From: Chimonanthus salicifolius | Lineage: Eukaryota; Streptophyta; Magnoliopsida; Laurales; Calycanthaceae | Length of the DNA: 64,000 nt | Assembly: GCA_013350335.1 (NCBI GenBank) | Contig: CM023540.1 | Span: 24,035,175 to 24,099,174 of the forward strand | Reading direction: 5' to 3' | Shown: piece by piece, positions 1-13,324 of the stretch | How the letters are laid out: each line of letters starts with the position of its first letter | Position numbering within the stretch: the stretch's first letter is position 1 | Made by a program: the position numbers and the translations under genes | Notes under the pieces: generated by a model | What the model saw: the letters and a program-made list of their open reading frames with translations, nothing else | What the model was told of the DNA's origin: nothing | Databases searched by the model: none

Positions 1-250
1 TATCGGCCTTTTTCAAAAAATAATGATTTAATATCAGATGTAGGTTCAACCGATATCAGGTTATCATTGGCTGATATCGACCTGGTATTTGCATTTTTTT
101 CAGATTTTTTTAAAAAGAATTTGTTTTTTAATTTTAAATAAAAAATACTAGCTGATATTTTTTTTTTTTAAAAAGAAAAAATAGAAGAGAGAATAGTATT
201 GGTTGATACTCGATTTCACTCGAAACTGATATTATTACCGCGATATCATG
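1..250. repeat. Fragment of the ATATCGGCCGATAT-type repeat family
   Basis: Repeated GATATC/CGATAT/GGCCGATA words sit around long A and T runs (for example the TATCGGCC start, CCGATATCAGG and GCTGATATCGACC). The same word set recurs in at least ten places in the window. No ORF is seen. Confidence 0.6.
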
Positions 251-2245
251 CCCCACCACCTAAGCTTTTTAATGCTCAGATGCTCACCTCCAATCATTTA
301 TTTCATTCACCATGTTAATGTGCTAAATTGACAAGGGCCAATACAAGCTAGAATTGATCAAGAAAAGGAATTGTGATCATATTGCAGTCAATAACAACTA
401 GACAAAATTTAAATGAGTAATAAATGAAATTAAGCTTATATCATCCAATATATTTCATTGTACAAACTCTAATACAAAATTCAATATCAATATTTAAAAC
501 CATTGTTGGATCATTCTAGTACAGTCATTGAGTCTGCCACTAAAATAATTCAAAGAAACTTCCATTCCACTTCAACAGAAGCACCTCTAAATTGGTCAAA
601 CAAGAAGCATTTTCAAGAACAATCCAATAATAAATGGGGTCCCTAGGAAAAGATGCAGACAATATAGCCAGTTGGGGTCCAAGTGTCCAACTATTTCCAG
701 TGTCTAAACAATAGCAGAATCACAGATTGACATTTACCCTTATCTAATTAAATAATGTTTATATTCATGTGCTCTATCTTAAAGCTCTAAAACTTCCACT
801 AAAATAATTATTTCTTCTATGAGTAATTGGACCAATCAGTGGAATATTAACTTCTAAAATGAGATGAGGCCCACATTCATATTTGATGGACATTGCATAT
901 ACGATGTCAAGCATTTGTAAAATCTTAGTTAACAGGAATTTTATATATATGCGCAGTCACTCATGAAGAAATATCTCATCTAAAGAGTTAGTTGTGAATA
1001 TTAAAATCTTTTATTATTGATAAATTAGAGATTTTAATATGTAGAGATTTAAAGTTGTTAAACATTAAAATCGAATATAATTATAGTGTGGACATTTAGA
1101 GTGACTAAATCTGGGAGAAAATTTTGGTTCGTTGATGCGGCCGGCCGTGATGGGTTGATAGAATTCTCTCTCGTCCGATTTTTTTTTTTTTTCCATTTTT
1201 TTTTGAAAAAGTACAAAAAATCAAGAAATTTTAAGCGTCATTTCTATATAATTTTATCATTACTTTGTAGTCATTTAGACATTTAAATGTGATATTGAAG
1301 TTGTAAAAATCGAGAATTTAAAATATTTTGAAAGAATGTAGAAAAAATCTCAAAACTTCGTGAAACATGGAAATCAAAGTCTAGCAATGTTCGCCTAAAG
1401 AATGACCATTTTGAGTTATTTTTATCATTATTTTTTTAATTTCGACTCTTAAATAATCTCAATTTCAATAATAAAGTATGGAAAAAAATTCCCCTTCAAT
1501 CCTTATTCCCTCGCATATCTTTCTGAGTTATTTTTCTAATGTGTTTATACCTCGATCAAAGTCTGTATAAGAAAGTTATGGTCATTTTACAAGAGCCTAG
1601 AGGTGTCCTCTTTGACATTACCAATTCATACATATCGATTCGGACGATACACAGTGGACCCGCTGCTCACTGATTTAGGATGACTTTTTAGCATATGAAT
1701 AAACATAAAAGTCGAATGTAATTGTGATCAGTTAGTCTTGACCACCATTTGAGGTGACTGCCCACTCACATGGAGAATCCAATAGGCTCAAACAGAGACT
1801 TGTTTACACATTAATTGCTAATTAATTAGAAACAATACTATTTAACTTGAAGAGATTTTTTAATCTCAGAGGCAAAAAAGAATCTTCTCAAATGAGTGAA
1901 TTCATCAATTTTCAACGTTAATCAGTACAAAGTTCATTCATATAAAGAAAGTATTGTCAGTCTACCATTCTCAGTTACCTGATATTGAACAGCCGCCTCA
2001 ATGCCGGCCATCCATTTGGATATGATTTTCTTTACATTTGTAAGGCTTACAAGTCAAACATTTCTTTTAATCAGATTCAAGTATCAATTGGCTAGGATCA
2101 ACGGCTATGATTTGAAGATGCATTTGTTTAGTCGTTCTTTTGTAAAAAGTAAAAACTGTATCTTTCTTTTTGTTTTGATGTCTTGCATTGTAACTTTCCT
2201 TAGATAGAGTAGTGGGTCTCTTCAAGGTTTTACTCTTAGATCGGA
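251..2245. other. AT-rich intergenic DNA, nothing recognised
   Basis: No gene, RNA or defined repeat is seen. Short open frames here are by chance and lack codon bias or family motifs. Confidence 0.5.
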
Positions 2246-2249
2246 AGTA

Positions 2250-2405
2250 GGGGTTAAAAAATCGCCGATATCATCTTAATTGATATCTTTGTATATATCC
2301 TTCTTCTTTTTTTTTTTTTTTTTCAATAAATCTCGATTGTATAAATGTGTATCGGCCGATATCAGTGAGATTTTGGCCATATCGGTCGAGATTTATAACC
2401 CTGAT
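2250..2405. repeat. ATATCGGCCGATAT-family repeat copy
   Basis: The copy opens GGGGTTAAAAAATCGCCGATATC, has a poly(T) core, and closes GTATCGGCCGATATCAGTG, then TCGGTCGAGATTTATAACCC. The GGGGTTaAAA start and TATAACCC end look like short inverted ends. Confidence 0.6.
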
Positions 2406-2806
2406 TGGAAATGATTTTTAAATATATTAAATTATTTTCAGCAATAATTTTCAAGGAATGTGATTTTGAAGATATATCTTTTCATTTGGTTTGAAGTAAG
2501 ACGGTGCTAATCAGTACATTAATGCAACTTAAGTTATTTAAAAACTTGTAGTTGCATTAAGAAAATGTGGGTTGACTTTAGTAGACTAATTTAAAATATA
2601 TTTAACTCGGCAGATAAGTTTATTTTTTATACAAAAAGAGATGTCCTTTAGTATTTTTTAGTAGCCAATGACTAATAATTTAAAGAATATATAATCTAAT
2701 AGAATCAAGAAATAAATAAATCCCAAGTTGGGGAAGAGATTCAAGACACATCAGCCTAGTTTATCCATACTTCAAAGGAGGGTATTATGAACCCCAATTG
2801 AGTTTT

Positions 2807-2900
2807 TTTTTTTTTAAAAAATAAAAAAATTACGTATGACAAATCACGGAATACCCAGCGTAAAACCCCCTACGGATAAATCCACTACTTTCATGTTTTC
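2807..2900 (-). mobile_element. SINE family A, truncated copy
   Basis: The segment AAATCACGGAATACCCAGCG, then GTAAAACCCC and CCACTACTTTC, matches the copies at 29338 and 34227. A poly(T) at its left is the A-tail of a minus-strand SINE. The tRNA-like head is missing. Confidence 0.55.
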
Positions 2901-3244
2901 TTACTGAAAAATGGCTCTATACCTCATTTCCAAAATCTCAAGAATTGTTTAAAGGAATGTTTTTACCATAGGCTCATTTCCTAGGATGTTGTTGGAACAA
3001 TTAAATTCCATGATTTAGTCATGCACATAATCTAAGTATGCCAAGTGGTCGGAAATGCAATAGCTTCATCATGTTGAATATGTACTTAAGTTGTTATAAG
3101 ATGTTCAATGGCAAAACACCCTCAAAGTCGCAACCAAGACAAAATTTGCTACAAGATCCTACTTTTGCTCGTCATAGACTATCCCTATTCATTGGCTCCT
3201 GTACACGTTTAGGTATGAGCTTCACCTTACACGTGCAAAAAATG

Positions 3245-3475
3245 TGGATGATACATTACGGCCGATATGTAATGTCATGAGAAATTAAAGTTGATATGTA
3301 TCGATCGTAATATATTGGTGCATTGTGGTCAGAGTCCAATAGGTGATGGACATGTGCAGATAGATGTGTATCGGCCTGTTGTAGTCGATATGTATCGATT
3401 CATCGATAGAGATATAACGGTCGTCTGTATCGATAAATCGGTTTTTCAGAGTGTTTGTAAGGTCTTTAGTCATTT
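3245..3475. repeat. CGATAT-rich repeat fragment
   Basis: Many CGATATGTATCG-like palindromic words occur here (GGCCGATATG, GTCGATATGTATCGATTC). Because of the palindromes both strands are open at once, which explains two overlapping short ORFs that I do not call genes. Confidence 0.55.
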
Positions 3476-3684
3476 TTAAAGTAATTTTGTATTCTGAATA
3501 TATGGAATATTACTTAACAAAATAGTCAGGACAGTACATTTTATTCTATATTGAATATTGAGTTAGAGAGATTTATTACATTTTATATAGGCGTAAGGTC
3601 ATGACCAACTGTCGAAATTATTTTAGACATGTTATAACTTTACATAATAATGCATTATAGATGTTTTAATGTACGTCAGAATCC

Positions 3685-3815
3685 AAAGTTGTTAAATTGA
3701 TGGTTAACCATCTCCTTATAAAATGGGATTTTCAAGTTCAATTCCTACTCCATCGTAAAGAGATCTATACATATTGGGCTTGACAGCTTAGTTATAAAAA
3801 AGAAAAAAAGGAGGA
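3685..3815 (+). mobile_element. tRNA-derived SINE-like element
   Basis: A box A-like TTAAATTGATGGTTAA and a box B-like AAGTTCAATTCC are spaced as in a tRNA. They are followed by a short body and an A-rich tail (ATAAAAAAGAAAAAAAGG). No target duplication was resolved. Confidence 0.5.
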
Positions 3816-4534
3816 CCGTGTCAACAAAATCATTTTTATACCATCACAAATTCTACCAAGTTTCCCCCACAAATATTCCCCACCATATACCATTACGGAT
3901 GCCTACCCAACTACATTAGGGCCGTCCATTCCTCTTGATAATGACCCGAAGAGTGATGGGCCCCTCAAGTCTGCATCTGTTGAACATTTCAAAGGGGATC
4001 CTATGGGTAAGGTGTCAACATCGATAGGTAGCCGGCGGGGGTTAGATTCACATCTAAACATAAAATATTGTTGAAATTAATGAGTACTTCCACAAGAAAT
4101 TTTCTCCTCTTATTTATTATTTTACTATACCAGTTGACAAGTTGCTGATAGTATATATTCATATCAATCAAATTATTTAAAAGGAATTTGTACATAAATA
4201 TATTTTGTAACACACAAATTATACTTATAATATATAGTTTACAAATAATTTAAATATCTCAGTTCTCACTTGTCTTTTTTTTTTTTTTTTCGCTCTCTCT
4301 TTTTAGTACTACAACATATGCTTTAATAATTTTTATATTTTCTCAAAACAATAGATAAGAGTTCAAAATATAGAATATTTAAAAAAGGTAAAGAAAAAAT
4401 TTGGTAAAAAATCACTAAACCTCATTTTTTTCCTAATACATGGGAGGAATAAAGCTTTTTCCTTTTGTAAATAAGGTTTTTTTCTTTATATTTCATGCTA
4501 TTTATTTTTTAAAAACTATCTTAATATATATATA

Positions 4535-4880
4535 TATATCATATCGGTCGAGAAATCTCGAGTTTACTATTAGGATATTGATTGATATTGCTGATATTGT
4601 TAAATATCGTCCAATATCTGTAGATATCATTTTTTTTAAGTAAAAAATAAAATAAGTCAGATATCGGCTGTGGTCCCAGCCTAATATTTCAACCAATATT
4701 GGCCGTGGTCCCAGACCGATATCGGCTAATATTTTAGATTTTTCAATTCCATAAATAAAAATAAAATAACCACATTTTCACATTTTTAATTTATTTTAAT
4801 AAAAAAATGGGACCAATATGATGGAAAAAATGATAAAATAATATAATATAAGATATTATCGAACTGCCTATTTTTATACC
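4535..4880. repeat. ATATCGG-family repeat fragment
   Basis: Dense GATATTG/GATATCGGC words include two near copies of GGC(T/C)GTGGTCCCAG within about 45 bases, each next to ATATCGGC or ATATTGGC. No ORF of note. Confidence 0.55.
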
Positions 4881-6080
4881 CCTGCTTGCACCTAAAAATT
4901 CCAATCTTCTAAAAACTCTAAAATTGACCAATATAGTCATTTCCTGTAATTGTATAATTTAAAAATCTTAAACATCCCATCCCAGCAATTCAGAGAAAAC
5001 AAATTATTTTGGGTCTGATGACTTTGTCAATAGCTGTAGGCCCATGTATCATGAAAGCAACCAAAATCATTTTTCGTTTCAAACAAGACCTGGGAATTTT
5101 CTTTTGTTTTCCATCTTTTTCTTTTTCAAGGAACAGCATCCAAACAGGTCCTTGGAAATTGGAATCTGTCGATCTTTCAGGCAAAGGAATAAATGTTGGA
5201 GAAAACAGAGCAGCCACCAAAACCTCAAGCCAGGCTCATTTTGGTTTCCCTCAACCCGACCACTGATCATTGTGGCATGCAGAGCCCAAAAGTGGGTCAA
5301 TCCGATGAAGGTGGGCCAGACTAGAGGCGCATGGGCCTACCACTCATGAAATTCAAAATCTTTCATAAATTATTTTTGGATAATGATCCGTGCATGATGT
5401 TGAAAATTAAATTATAAGAAGGAGATATTAAGTAATTTATTATTGATTTTTGTTAGAATTATACTTTTCTTTTACTATTTTTTATGATTTATAATAGATG
5501 TCAATTAGATTTTTTTTTTTTTTAAATCGACCTTATATGGATAAGACACTAACCTAATCTTTGAAAAACTCTGCAGACCGAGTCAAGTGGGTTGGGTTGG
5601 AAGGTCAGGTCAATAATCATTAGGCAATTTGGTTTAGCTGGATAATATTTTTTCTGTGATAATAAATGCTATGTGTTCCTTTTATTCCCACCATGCCATT
5701 GATATTGATTATACTTTTTTTTAAGTTTTAAGAAAATAAATGTTAGACAAATCATGTTTTTTAAAGATAAATCAATCAATCAATCAGGTGGTGCTTCTTT
5801 TGACCCTTTCATGTTTCAAGTTTCAGCATCAATACTCACCTAACGTAGACTCTCTTTGAACTTGATTAGATTTTTTAACATTCATTGACACTAATTCAAT
5901 GAATCCAATAGTCTTATTCTTCTTCTTTTCCCATCTAACCTAATCTAATCTAATCAACAACATGATTAGAGATGCCTAAAGCAGTGGTTTCATTTCACAC
6001 ATGCACAGTGGGCCTCACCCTAGATCTAGATGACTAGCTAGTGTATAAATGATAAACTCCACGACTTTAGGTTTTTTTTT
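4881..6080. other. Intergenic stretch, nothing recognised
   Basis: The sequence at 4990-5350 is less AT-rich and open in several frames, but no protein family is recognisable and there is no convincing start or splice structure. The remainder is AT-rich. Confidence 0.4.
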
Positions 6081-6084
6081 TTTA

Positions 6085-6220
6085 AGATCAAGGTAGGTAT
6101 TCAAGGATCTCACTCGAATTTTCCAAGGTATCTCATCTAACTAATCCATGTAGCATGTATAAATCTCTCAATTTACACACACCGGATACAGAACTAAAGA
6201 GAGTGATCCTTTTGTTAAAC
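6085..6220 (-). mobile_element. SINE family C, diverged copy
   Basis: The words AGGTATCTCATCTAACTAATCC and CACACACCGGATACA, with GAGAGTGATCCTT, align with the better copy at 57135-57321. The T run at about 6072 fits the A-tail of a minus-strand SINE. Heavily diverged. Confidence 0.45.
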
Positions 6221-7639
6221 TTTAGATGATGTACTATGTCTTGTTTTTAAGTTTTTTAGTGGTTAAACCAATCATCATACTTTTAGAAGGGTCCAATAAA
6301 GGATTTCCGTAACATTTGTCATGTTCTCGCTGTTAGATTGATTGTATGATTTTCATGTCAAAGAGGGGATTCTAATTCAATACCCAAGATGTGAATGTGA
6401 ATGGGCTGGCCCAAGCCCAATTTTAAATTCACAGGTCCGATTTTATATAACAATATGTAAAAGTCATACATCAGCTATACTAAAGAAAATGTCTATTGAT
6501 GTATCCGATAAATCAGCCAACATTTGTTGGACATTTGTTCTGGATAGGTATTATTATGATCTGAATTAATATGAGGGGCTAAGGTTTATGTGACAACATT
6601 AACATTGGTTATGGGCCGGACAAAAAAATCTGATCCAAATTAAATTTGGGTTCAGCTGGGTCTCCCAAGGGACCAATTAATTTCGGCTGAAATTTCAGCC
6701 CAGCCCATTTTATCTAAGAAGATATAGAAAATGGATCACCCAATCGATTCACAGCTTCATTTGTTTGCCTTTTGCAATGGCCATGATTTATTGAAAGCCT
6801 GATTGACTGATGACACATTGAATATGGTCGCTTGGGTAGTGTTAAGAATAGATTCAAGGATCTTCCTTCTCAGAGCCCCATAGATCAGCTGAAAAGAAAT
6901 TAAATATATTAAAGAGAATTTTAAGAAGAAACAAGGATTCTTAAAATTACTTTTTTTTATTCCACAAAGAACCTTCATTTCATAGAAGAAAAGAAAAATG
7001 TATATTTTCTATGCTGTTTATTCTTTATAATTGGAAGACAACGAACAACTATAGAAAAATAAAGAGCCCAAAAAAATTAAACCTGAGTTTTTTTATTGAA
7101 AATTTTAAAATGAATAGTTCTTTATGTATCTGCGATACGTAGTGTTTCGGTGATAAATCGTTCATATGAATTCTCTCTCCTAGAAAAGATCGAAAATAAA
7201 GAAAAAATAGAAAACCTAGACTGAGCATTTTTTTTTACAAAAAAAAAAAGTAAAAGTAATTTTTATGAATTTTTGGCCCAAAAGCCCAATAAATGAAACT
7301 TGTTTGATTTCCTGATGGACCCAACTCTAAATGCCATGAGTCACTGCCCATGTGGGCCCCCACTGATGCCAACTGGACTGGAAAAACACTTTAAATCAGC
7401 AGCCAAGAAGACGTGGTTGTGCATGACTTGGGAATGGAAGGACCGACCCACGTACTGTTTTAATACAGCAAGGAATCCAAAGATGGGCCAGGGACGAGAA
7501 ACAAGATCCAGCGATAATGGGCCTGATTTCTTGAGTAGTTTGGAAGGCAAACAATCTACTTCAAGGGCTGGGATGTGAGCGTGAGATGCAGCAGAATCGG
7601 AAGAAAAAATTTAATTTTAAAAACAGAATCAAATCCCTT

Positions 7640-7868
7640 TGTTTTATCCCAATTGGTTTGGGAGCAAGATATCTAGAGGGAGGTCTTGGATTAAAACCAT
7701 GGGAGCTCTCGAGTGAAGGGTCACTTCCCATGGGAATATGTATAGAGTAAGGTCCATCGATTTACTCGGTGTGTACTCTGCAAGTCATGAGCATCGGATG
7801 ACTTCGGGATTAGAACTTGGGCCCTCTGTTTTATGAGCCCTAGTGAGACCCAATTGAGCTATTCTGTG
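7640..7868 (-). mobile_element. SINE family B (minus strand)
   Basis: On the minus strand the element opens near 7866 with TAGCTCAATTGGG (box A). It then has AGTTCTAATCCC (box B) and GTCATCCGATGCTCATGACT. The part after box B matches the plus-strand copy at 20195 (GTCACCCGATGCCCGTGGCT). This is the usual layout of a tRNA-derived SINE. Confidence 0.65.
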
Positions 7869-9785
7869 CGAGGTGCATTGACAGCTAGAGATGATTGCAG
7901 TTAGTGCTGCGCTTCACTGCTTAGAGATGGGAGGTGTTCGAAATTGAAAGTTCCATTATTGTAGGGGAGAAGAGACATCGACAATGGAGCGACAATCTTC
8001 ATCAAAGTGGAGGATCGAACCACTGACAAGTCCAAATGGTACCTTCTTCACAAAAACAAACAGCAAGATCAATCTACAAAGGGATATTCTAGTTGTCAAA
8101 GGAGTTCTTGTCACATGCTCTGTCATGGTGAACGTCATCCTTAGTATCCTCATTCACAGATACCGAAGGTATGTCAAGATCCCAAAGAACAAGAATGTTG
8201 ATTTGACAGAGGAGACGGTTTTGCGATCATTCTTATATGACGAGTTAAAGAACATCTTCGAGTGATTTTCTTCGTATCAACAGAGGAAGTCGTTTGTTTT
8301 TCAGTGAGGTTTCTTCTGTTGCAATTGGGATCTTATTGGAATCATTAAATATTCGTTGCCAAAATTCATTCACTGCCATGGATTTCACCCTCAGCAAGTT
8401 CTGGTTCAGACATTGTGTCATGCCTTACTCAATGGACTTTGTTCAAGATATTTACATTTTGTGCCCTGTCAGAGAACTATAGATAGATGCATTGGTTTGA
8501 ATTTTAGATCAGCTGCCTTGTTAAATGCAGAAGCTACTTGTCACGGGTCGAGACTCAATGACACAATGATGTGGTACGAATGTCAAGATTGGTGTCAAAA
8601 TTGTGCATAAGGTATGGCCGTCAAACTTGACTTGACGAAGAGAGGTTTAGAACACGTAGGAATTTATCAAATTTTTAGAAAATCACCCAGACACACTACA
8701 AATTCCGTGAATATATTAACACATCACTATTAAATTCTATAAGAATTGAGTATTATTTTATTAATTTTTTTTTAAAAAAAAACTCAAAATTAAAAATTAT
8801 CATAGAATTGAAACTCAAAAAAAAAAAAAAAAAATTAAAATTAAAAAATAACGGGGAATAAGTTATTTGGTTTGTTTGGCTTAAGCGATCCAAAAAACAA
8901 AATATTTGAAAAGATAATTTTATTTCCTGCAAATAGAAATAGACTCGAATGCAAGCTCCTTTCCTTTCTATCACTGCATTTTATTCTCACCTGTTATCAT
9001 GAAGCAGACGACCGCCTTTCTACCAAGACTCTAATCTTCTGCCGGCTTCGTCTTCGTAGTCGTTTGTGGCCGACGTAAGCTTCAACCGACTGTGGCCAGC
9101 AATTAACTGACTTGGAAAATCAACGTCTATTGTTTCCATTTCTATCAGCCGACTTTGGAAAGCCGGCCGTCTGTCGGTTCAACCTTTTCATGGCCGATCA
9201 ATGACGTCGTAGCAATAATGGTGACTGACTATGGTTGCTTTAGGTAAGGTAATAGAAATTTACTTCTTATAAATATTTCATCTTTTAAATTTACAATTAC
9301 TTTTTTTTTTAGTTATTAGAATTAGTTATATCAAATCAACCATGAGATTGTTATTAATTTTAATAAATTATAATTAAATGACTAATGATATTTTTAATCT
9401 TAATAATTATTTCGAATTATTCTATAACATCTATGGAGAATAAAGAGATCTGTTGGCATATTATATTGATAACGTGGAAGTTAACGATGATCCATATTCG
9501 ATTTCATCTACTGTTAGCAGAGATGATTGTGGAAGTGCTTGTTTGAGTGGTTGCACTCGTCATTCTATAACTTCCAAGCAGAAATCAAGGCACTAGGAGA
9601 ACCCACCACGATAGATTGTTTCGTCGACTCAGAACCAACCCACCCGGATCAATTGATCGATTAACGCCTTAACGGGAAGACTAATGGAATAGAATAGGCT
9701 ACAAAGAATGGGACTGGATTGATCGAAAGAGAATTGGAAAGACAACCTTTGTCTACATGGATCAATTATCACTCGATAAAATATA
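7869..9785. other. Intergenic DNA with an unassigned 93-codon frame and a GCCGAC-rich patch
   Basis: A 93-codon open frame at 7984-8265 (MERQSSSKWRIEPL...) has one hydrophobic stretch, but I recognise no family. The 9000-9240 patch has many GCCGAC/GCCGGC words and higher G+C than its surroundings. No other feature is seen. Confidence 0.35.
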
Positions 9786-9788
9786 AGA

Positions 9789-10091
9789 CGTTCATTGTGG
9801 ACTCGACTAACTCGAGAAGCCAATGGGCATCAGGTGGTAATCTTAGCAAAAGGTAACTATTCATGTTCTATTGAATTATAATAATAGTACAATCGATAGC
9901 TTGTTCGAATGAAGAATTGATTGATAGATTTAACATTGAACGTTCATTGTGGATTCGATTGACTCAAGAAGTCAATGGACGTCAGGTGGTAATCTTAGTA
10001 AAAAGGTAACTATTTGCGTTGTATTGAATTATAATAGTAGTACAATCGATAGATTGTTTGAATGAAGAATTGACTTATTAGATTTAACATG
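9789..10091. repeat. Tandem duplication, period 152 bp, two copies
   Basis: CGTTCATTGTGG starts at 9789 and again at 9941. The two copies stay aligned through CAGGTGGTAATCTTAG, GTACAATCGATAG and GATTTAACAT, with scattered substitutions. No ORF is involved. Confidence 0.85.
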
Positions 10092-10914
10092 GAACCACGA
10101 ACCCCTCGTAATCGAGATCTTTGGATTTATTAGGCGACTTGAAAAGCCTGTGGAGGGAATTACCGACTATTTCATGGATTTTTTGAGTTACTGAAGTTTG
10201 ATTCTTACCGACTTAACTCTCAGACAAAGCAGATAGGCAACTAAGTGTCGGCACCCTGTTTCTATAGAACCCCTAGCTTGCTTAGATGGACCCCATTCTC
10301 ACATTGAGAAACAAAATTATTGATGAATCCTTCTATCGATTGATTAATTAAAACTTACCAGCATTGATACAACTTAGTTGACAGTATGTTGCTTCAGACT
10401 CCAGACGTTATATCTCACATGGGAATCATACCCGATCATAAAATGGACCCCACAGATTCAAGATCTCATTGGAGGTAGTTTTGACTTTTGAAAGTAATAA
10501 ATAACATCTATTAATCTAAATCATACCTTCTGAGTTAGCTTTTGAGTAAAGCTATTTAAGGGTTTAAATCCGGTTTGAATAAAAGTATAAAACCCATTGT
10601 GGTTTTAGGCCCAATCAATCGATTATATAAAGTCTTTATTATATTCCCTTACTGCAAATCTTAACCCACTCTAAAAATCTTGTTAAAATATTAAAAATAC
10701 ATTATATTTCATATCTTATTAGCAATTCATAAAACAAGGACAAATATCTAATTGAATGTTAAAATCAGATATTAAAGTTGGCCATTATAAGACCATTTAA
10801 TGTGTTATTTTTTTATGGACGAGCTTCAATAGATGGCCTTGGGCTCTAATATAGAAATAGAATGAGCTACATATGTATGACCTTTATCTTTGATAATATC
10901 AATCGGCTCACGCA

Positions 10915-11065
10915 TGATGAGGGAAATAAATATCGGTCGATATTCAATATATATAATCAATAACGATTGATAAAGGTGGGTTTTTAAAAAAAAAAATAAG
11001 AGAGAGAAATTTCTCAGCCGAAATATCAGCCGATATCCGAGATTTAAATCCCTACACATAATGAA
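10915..11065. repeat. ATATCGGCCGATAT-family repeat copy
   Basis: It aligns well with 41830-41945: TATCGGTCGATATTCAATATATA, then an A run, then GAGAGAAATTTCTCAGCCGAAATATC and GATTTAAATCCC. The shared order of parts shows a real element, not random AT-rich sequence. Confidence 0.7.
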
Positions 11066-11975
11066 AGTAAAATTCGATTCTAACCCAACATGTAAACAAC
11101 CTTTCTCTTGCCACATAAATTTCCTTTGATTTGAATAAATTCAATTGAAATGCATTACATGTATTTCTTTTTATTACATGAAAATGAATTTACAATAATT
11201 TATTATCAAAATTATTTTTTGAAAATGCTTAAAAGCTATTTAGATGCCTGAGTTGCATTTTTTTGAAAATGTTGAAACTTGAAAGGAAGGTTCAATATAA
11301 TTTCCTGAAAATTGACCAGCAAGGCTTTTAAATTACTGTTAAACTTAAAATTTGACTAATCTCTATATTTAAATTGCTAAAAATAAATAATAGAATAACC
11401 ATTTTAAAATAACATCCAAACAATTGCCACCTTCATGAGATTTTGAAAAATTATATCTAAACAAGATGTACAATAGATATTAATAGATGGACAAAATTTT
11501 ATTTTCATCCAATCATTTCACCCCTTAAATCTTGGATTTTGAAAATTTGACTGTTAATAAGGGTTTAAATCTCGGAAGAGAATGATATCGGTGCAGTGAA
11601 CCTACAAAATTAATGAAATAGTTATTTATATTAGTACTTAAAAGAAGTTAATCAATCAGTTTCACTAAACATTTATAACTACCTTATTTAAACTACATAA
11701 TATTAGTGACTGAAGTTGAGCTTTCTATCAACTTCACTTAAATTAAATGAGTAAAGATGTTTAAAAGAAATTTATTTTGATAATCAATATATTGACAAGA
11801 TCTAATTTAGTTGGTTAAGATTGGTAGCCCAATAAAATGCTAAACATTGTTAGTATTAAAATAGTTATGTGACTTAACCAAGGGTTTAAGAAATGGGGGC
11901 CGGTATGCATGAGTCAATACATAATACTATCGGTACATGGCATAGAACTCCATTTCTTTTGAAATTTTGAGAAAA
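11066..11975. other. AT-rich intergenic DNA, nothing recognised
   Basis: Only a short GGGTTTAAATCTCGG...GATATCGG trace near 11563-11592 resembles the palindrome repeat family. No gene is seen. Confidence 0.45.
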
Positions 11976-11979
11976 AATA

Positions 11980-12175
11980 TACTCCCTCTGTCTCAAATTA
12001 GTTGTCCTATATAGATTTTGGAATTGTCCTAAAATAGTTATCTCATTTATATTGGAGTAGTATAAAGTGTATTGAAAATGGATGAAATCAAATGGAATAT
12101 TAGCTTTATATAGAGAGTTCCTTAAAAAATACAAATATTTCAAATGAGACTAACTAAAATAGGACGGAGGGAGTA
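11980..12175. mobile_element. Stowaway-type MITE with TA target duplication
   Basis: The ends are TACTCCCTCTGTCTCAAATT and, inverted, TACTCCCTCCGTCCTATTTT. This is the classic Stowaway (Tc1/mariner) terminal repeat, here with TA on both sides (11980-11981 and 12174-12175). It is about 190 bp with no coding capacity. Confidence 0.92.
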
Positions 12176-12660
12176 AAATAAGAACAAAATGAAAAACCTA
12201 TAGTGAACATATTTTGGTTAAAAAAGTCATTTTTCATAGAGTATTGTACGTTTTTAAGAAAAAAATTAATACAAATAAAGTATGTCATAGAAAAATGAAA
12301 AATGTCCATACATTTTAAATTAGATAAACCAATATACGTCAACACCTAATATGAAATTTATGTTCTTTAATATCTCATAATGACTTGTATCTTCTAATAT
12401 TACGATAAATGCTTTTTTCACATAAAAGCCTTAATTTCATGCAATTGTTGAAAAATTAGAAAAATCACATATAACATCCTACAAAATATATCAACCACAT
12501 TAAAGCATTTCCATTTAATTCTATAAACACTAAATACCATTTCATTGAATCTTTTTTTTTTAAAAAGAAAAACACAAAATGGAGATTATCTCAAAGCAAA
12601 GTCATGTATGGTTAATATTTTCGTTTATAAGATAATCTTTCTCCTTTTCTTTTCTTCTTT

Positions 12661-12782
12661 CTACACGGATAGCTTAACTGGTCCGGGACCAAAATCTCAA
12701 ATCGAGGCGGCTCATACTTATCTAATGCTCTCGTACTCGAAGAGACTCAGGGTCTTATATTCTTTAACATTAAAAAAAAAAC
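12661..12782 (+). mobile_element. SINE family B-like copy
   Basis: GGATAGCTTAACTGGT fits box A, a decayed box B (CAAATCGAGGC) follows, and the end GACTCAGGGTCTTA...TTAAAAAAAAAA matches the 3' end of the copy at 20195-20374. Moderately diverged. Confidence 0.5.
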
Positions 12783-13324
12783 CTTTCACAATCAGTGCCC
12801 TTTTACTTCTGCCATCTTTTTTTTTTTCTTTTTTCCTATGATCAAAGGAAATATTCTCTCATGATAAACATTAACAGCTGAAGAAAAATAATTCACAAGC
12901 CTTTGCATATCTTCTCTCCATCTTGAGTCAAGCATGTAGGTAACTAACCCAGTATTTCCCTGCTCATTTTATTCATTTCCTAAAAGGTCTAACTATTTCT
13001 CTGAATTTCACTGTAAATCATTAAAGCCAAACAATCTTAAATTTTTAAAAATTAGAATATTTTGAAATAGTCGATTGAGATAAGGAAATCTGATTTTTTT
13101 ATGGTTAAATATTCTACATATAATATCAAAATCAATAACACTTAATTAAAAGACACCATCACTGAACCAATTAAAGATGCTTTAAATGATTGCTATAATC
13201 TTCAGACAGTGAATTTGTAGCTGATCAACACCTATCATTCCAACCAATTTGATATTATTTCTCATCAGATGTTAACTTGGTTGTTGGGTCTTACTATGTT
13301 ATCTTGCATATTTAGGTAGAAGAA

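Noticed and set aside
3285..3479. Two overlapping open frames on opposite strands
   Set aside because: They come from palindromic CGATAT-type words that keep both strands open. No protein family is recognised.
5009..5349. Several overlapping frames of 73-101 codons
   Set aside because: All frames are equally open over a less AT-rich patch and none resembles a known protein.
7984..8265. 93-codon open frame with a hydrophobic stretch
   Set aside because: No family, no splice context and no codon bias; it lies next to a SINE.
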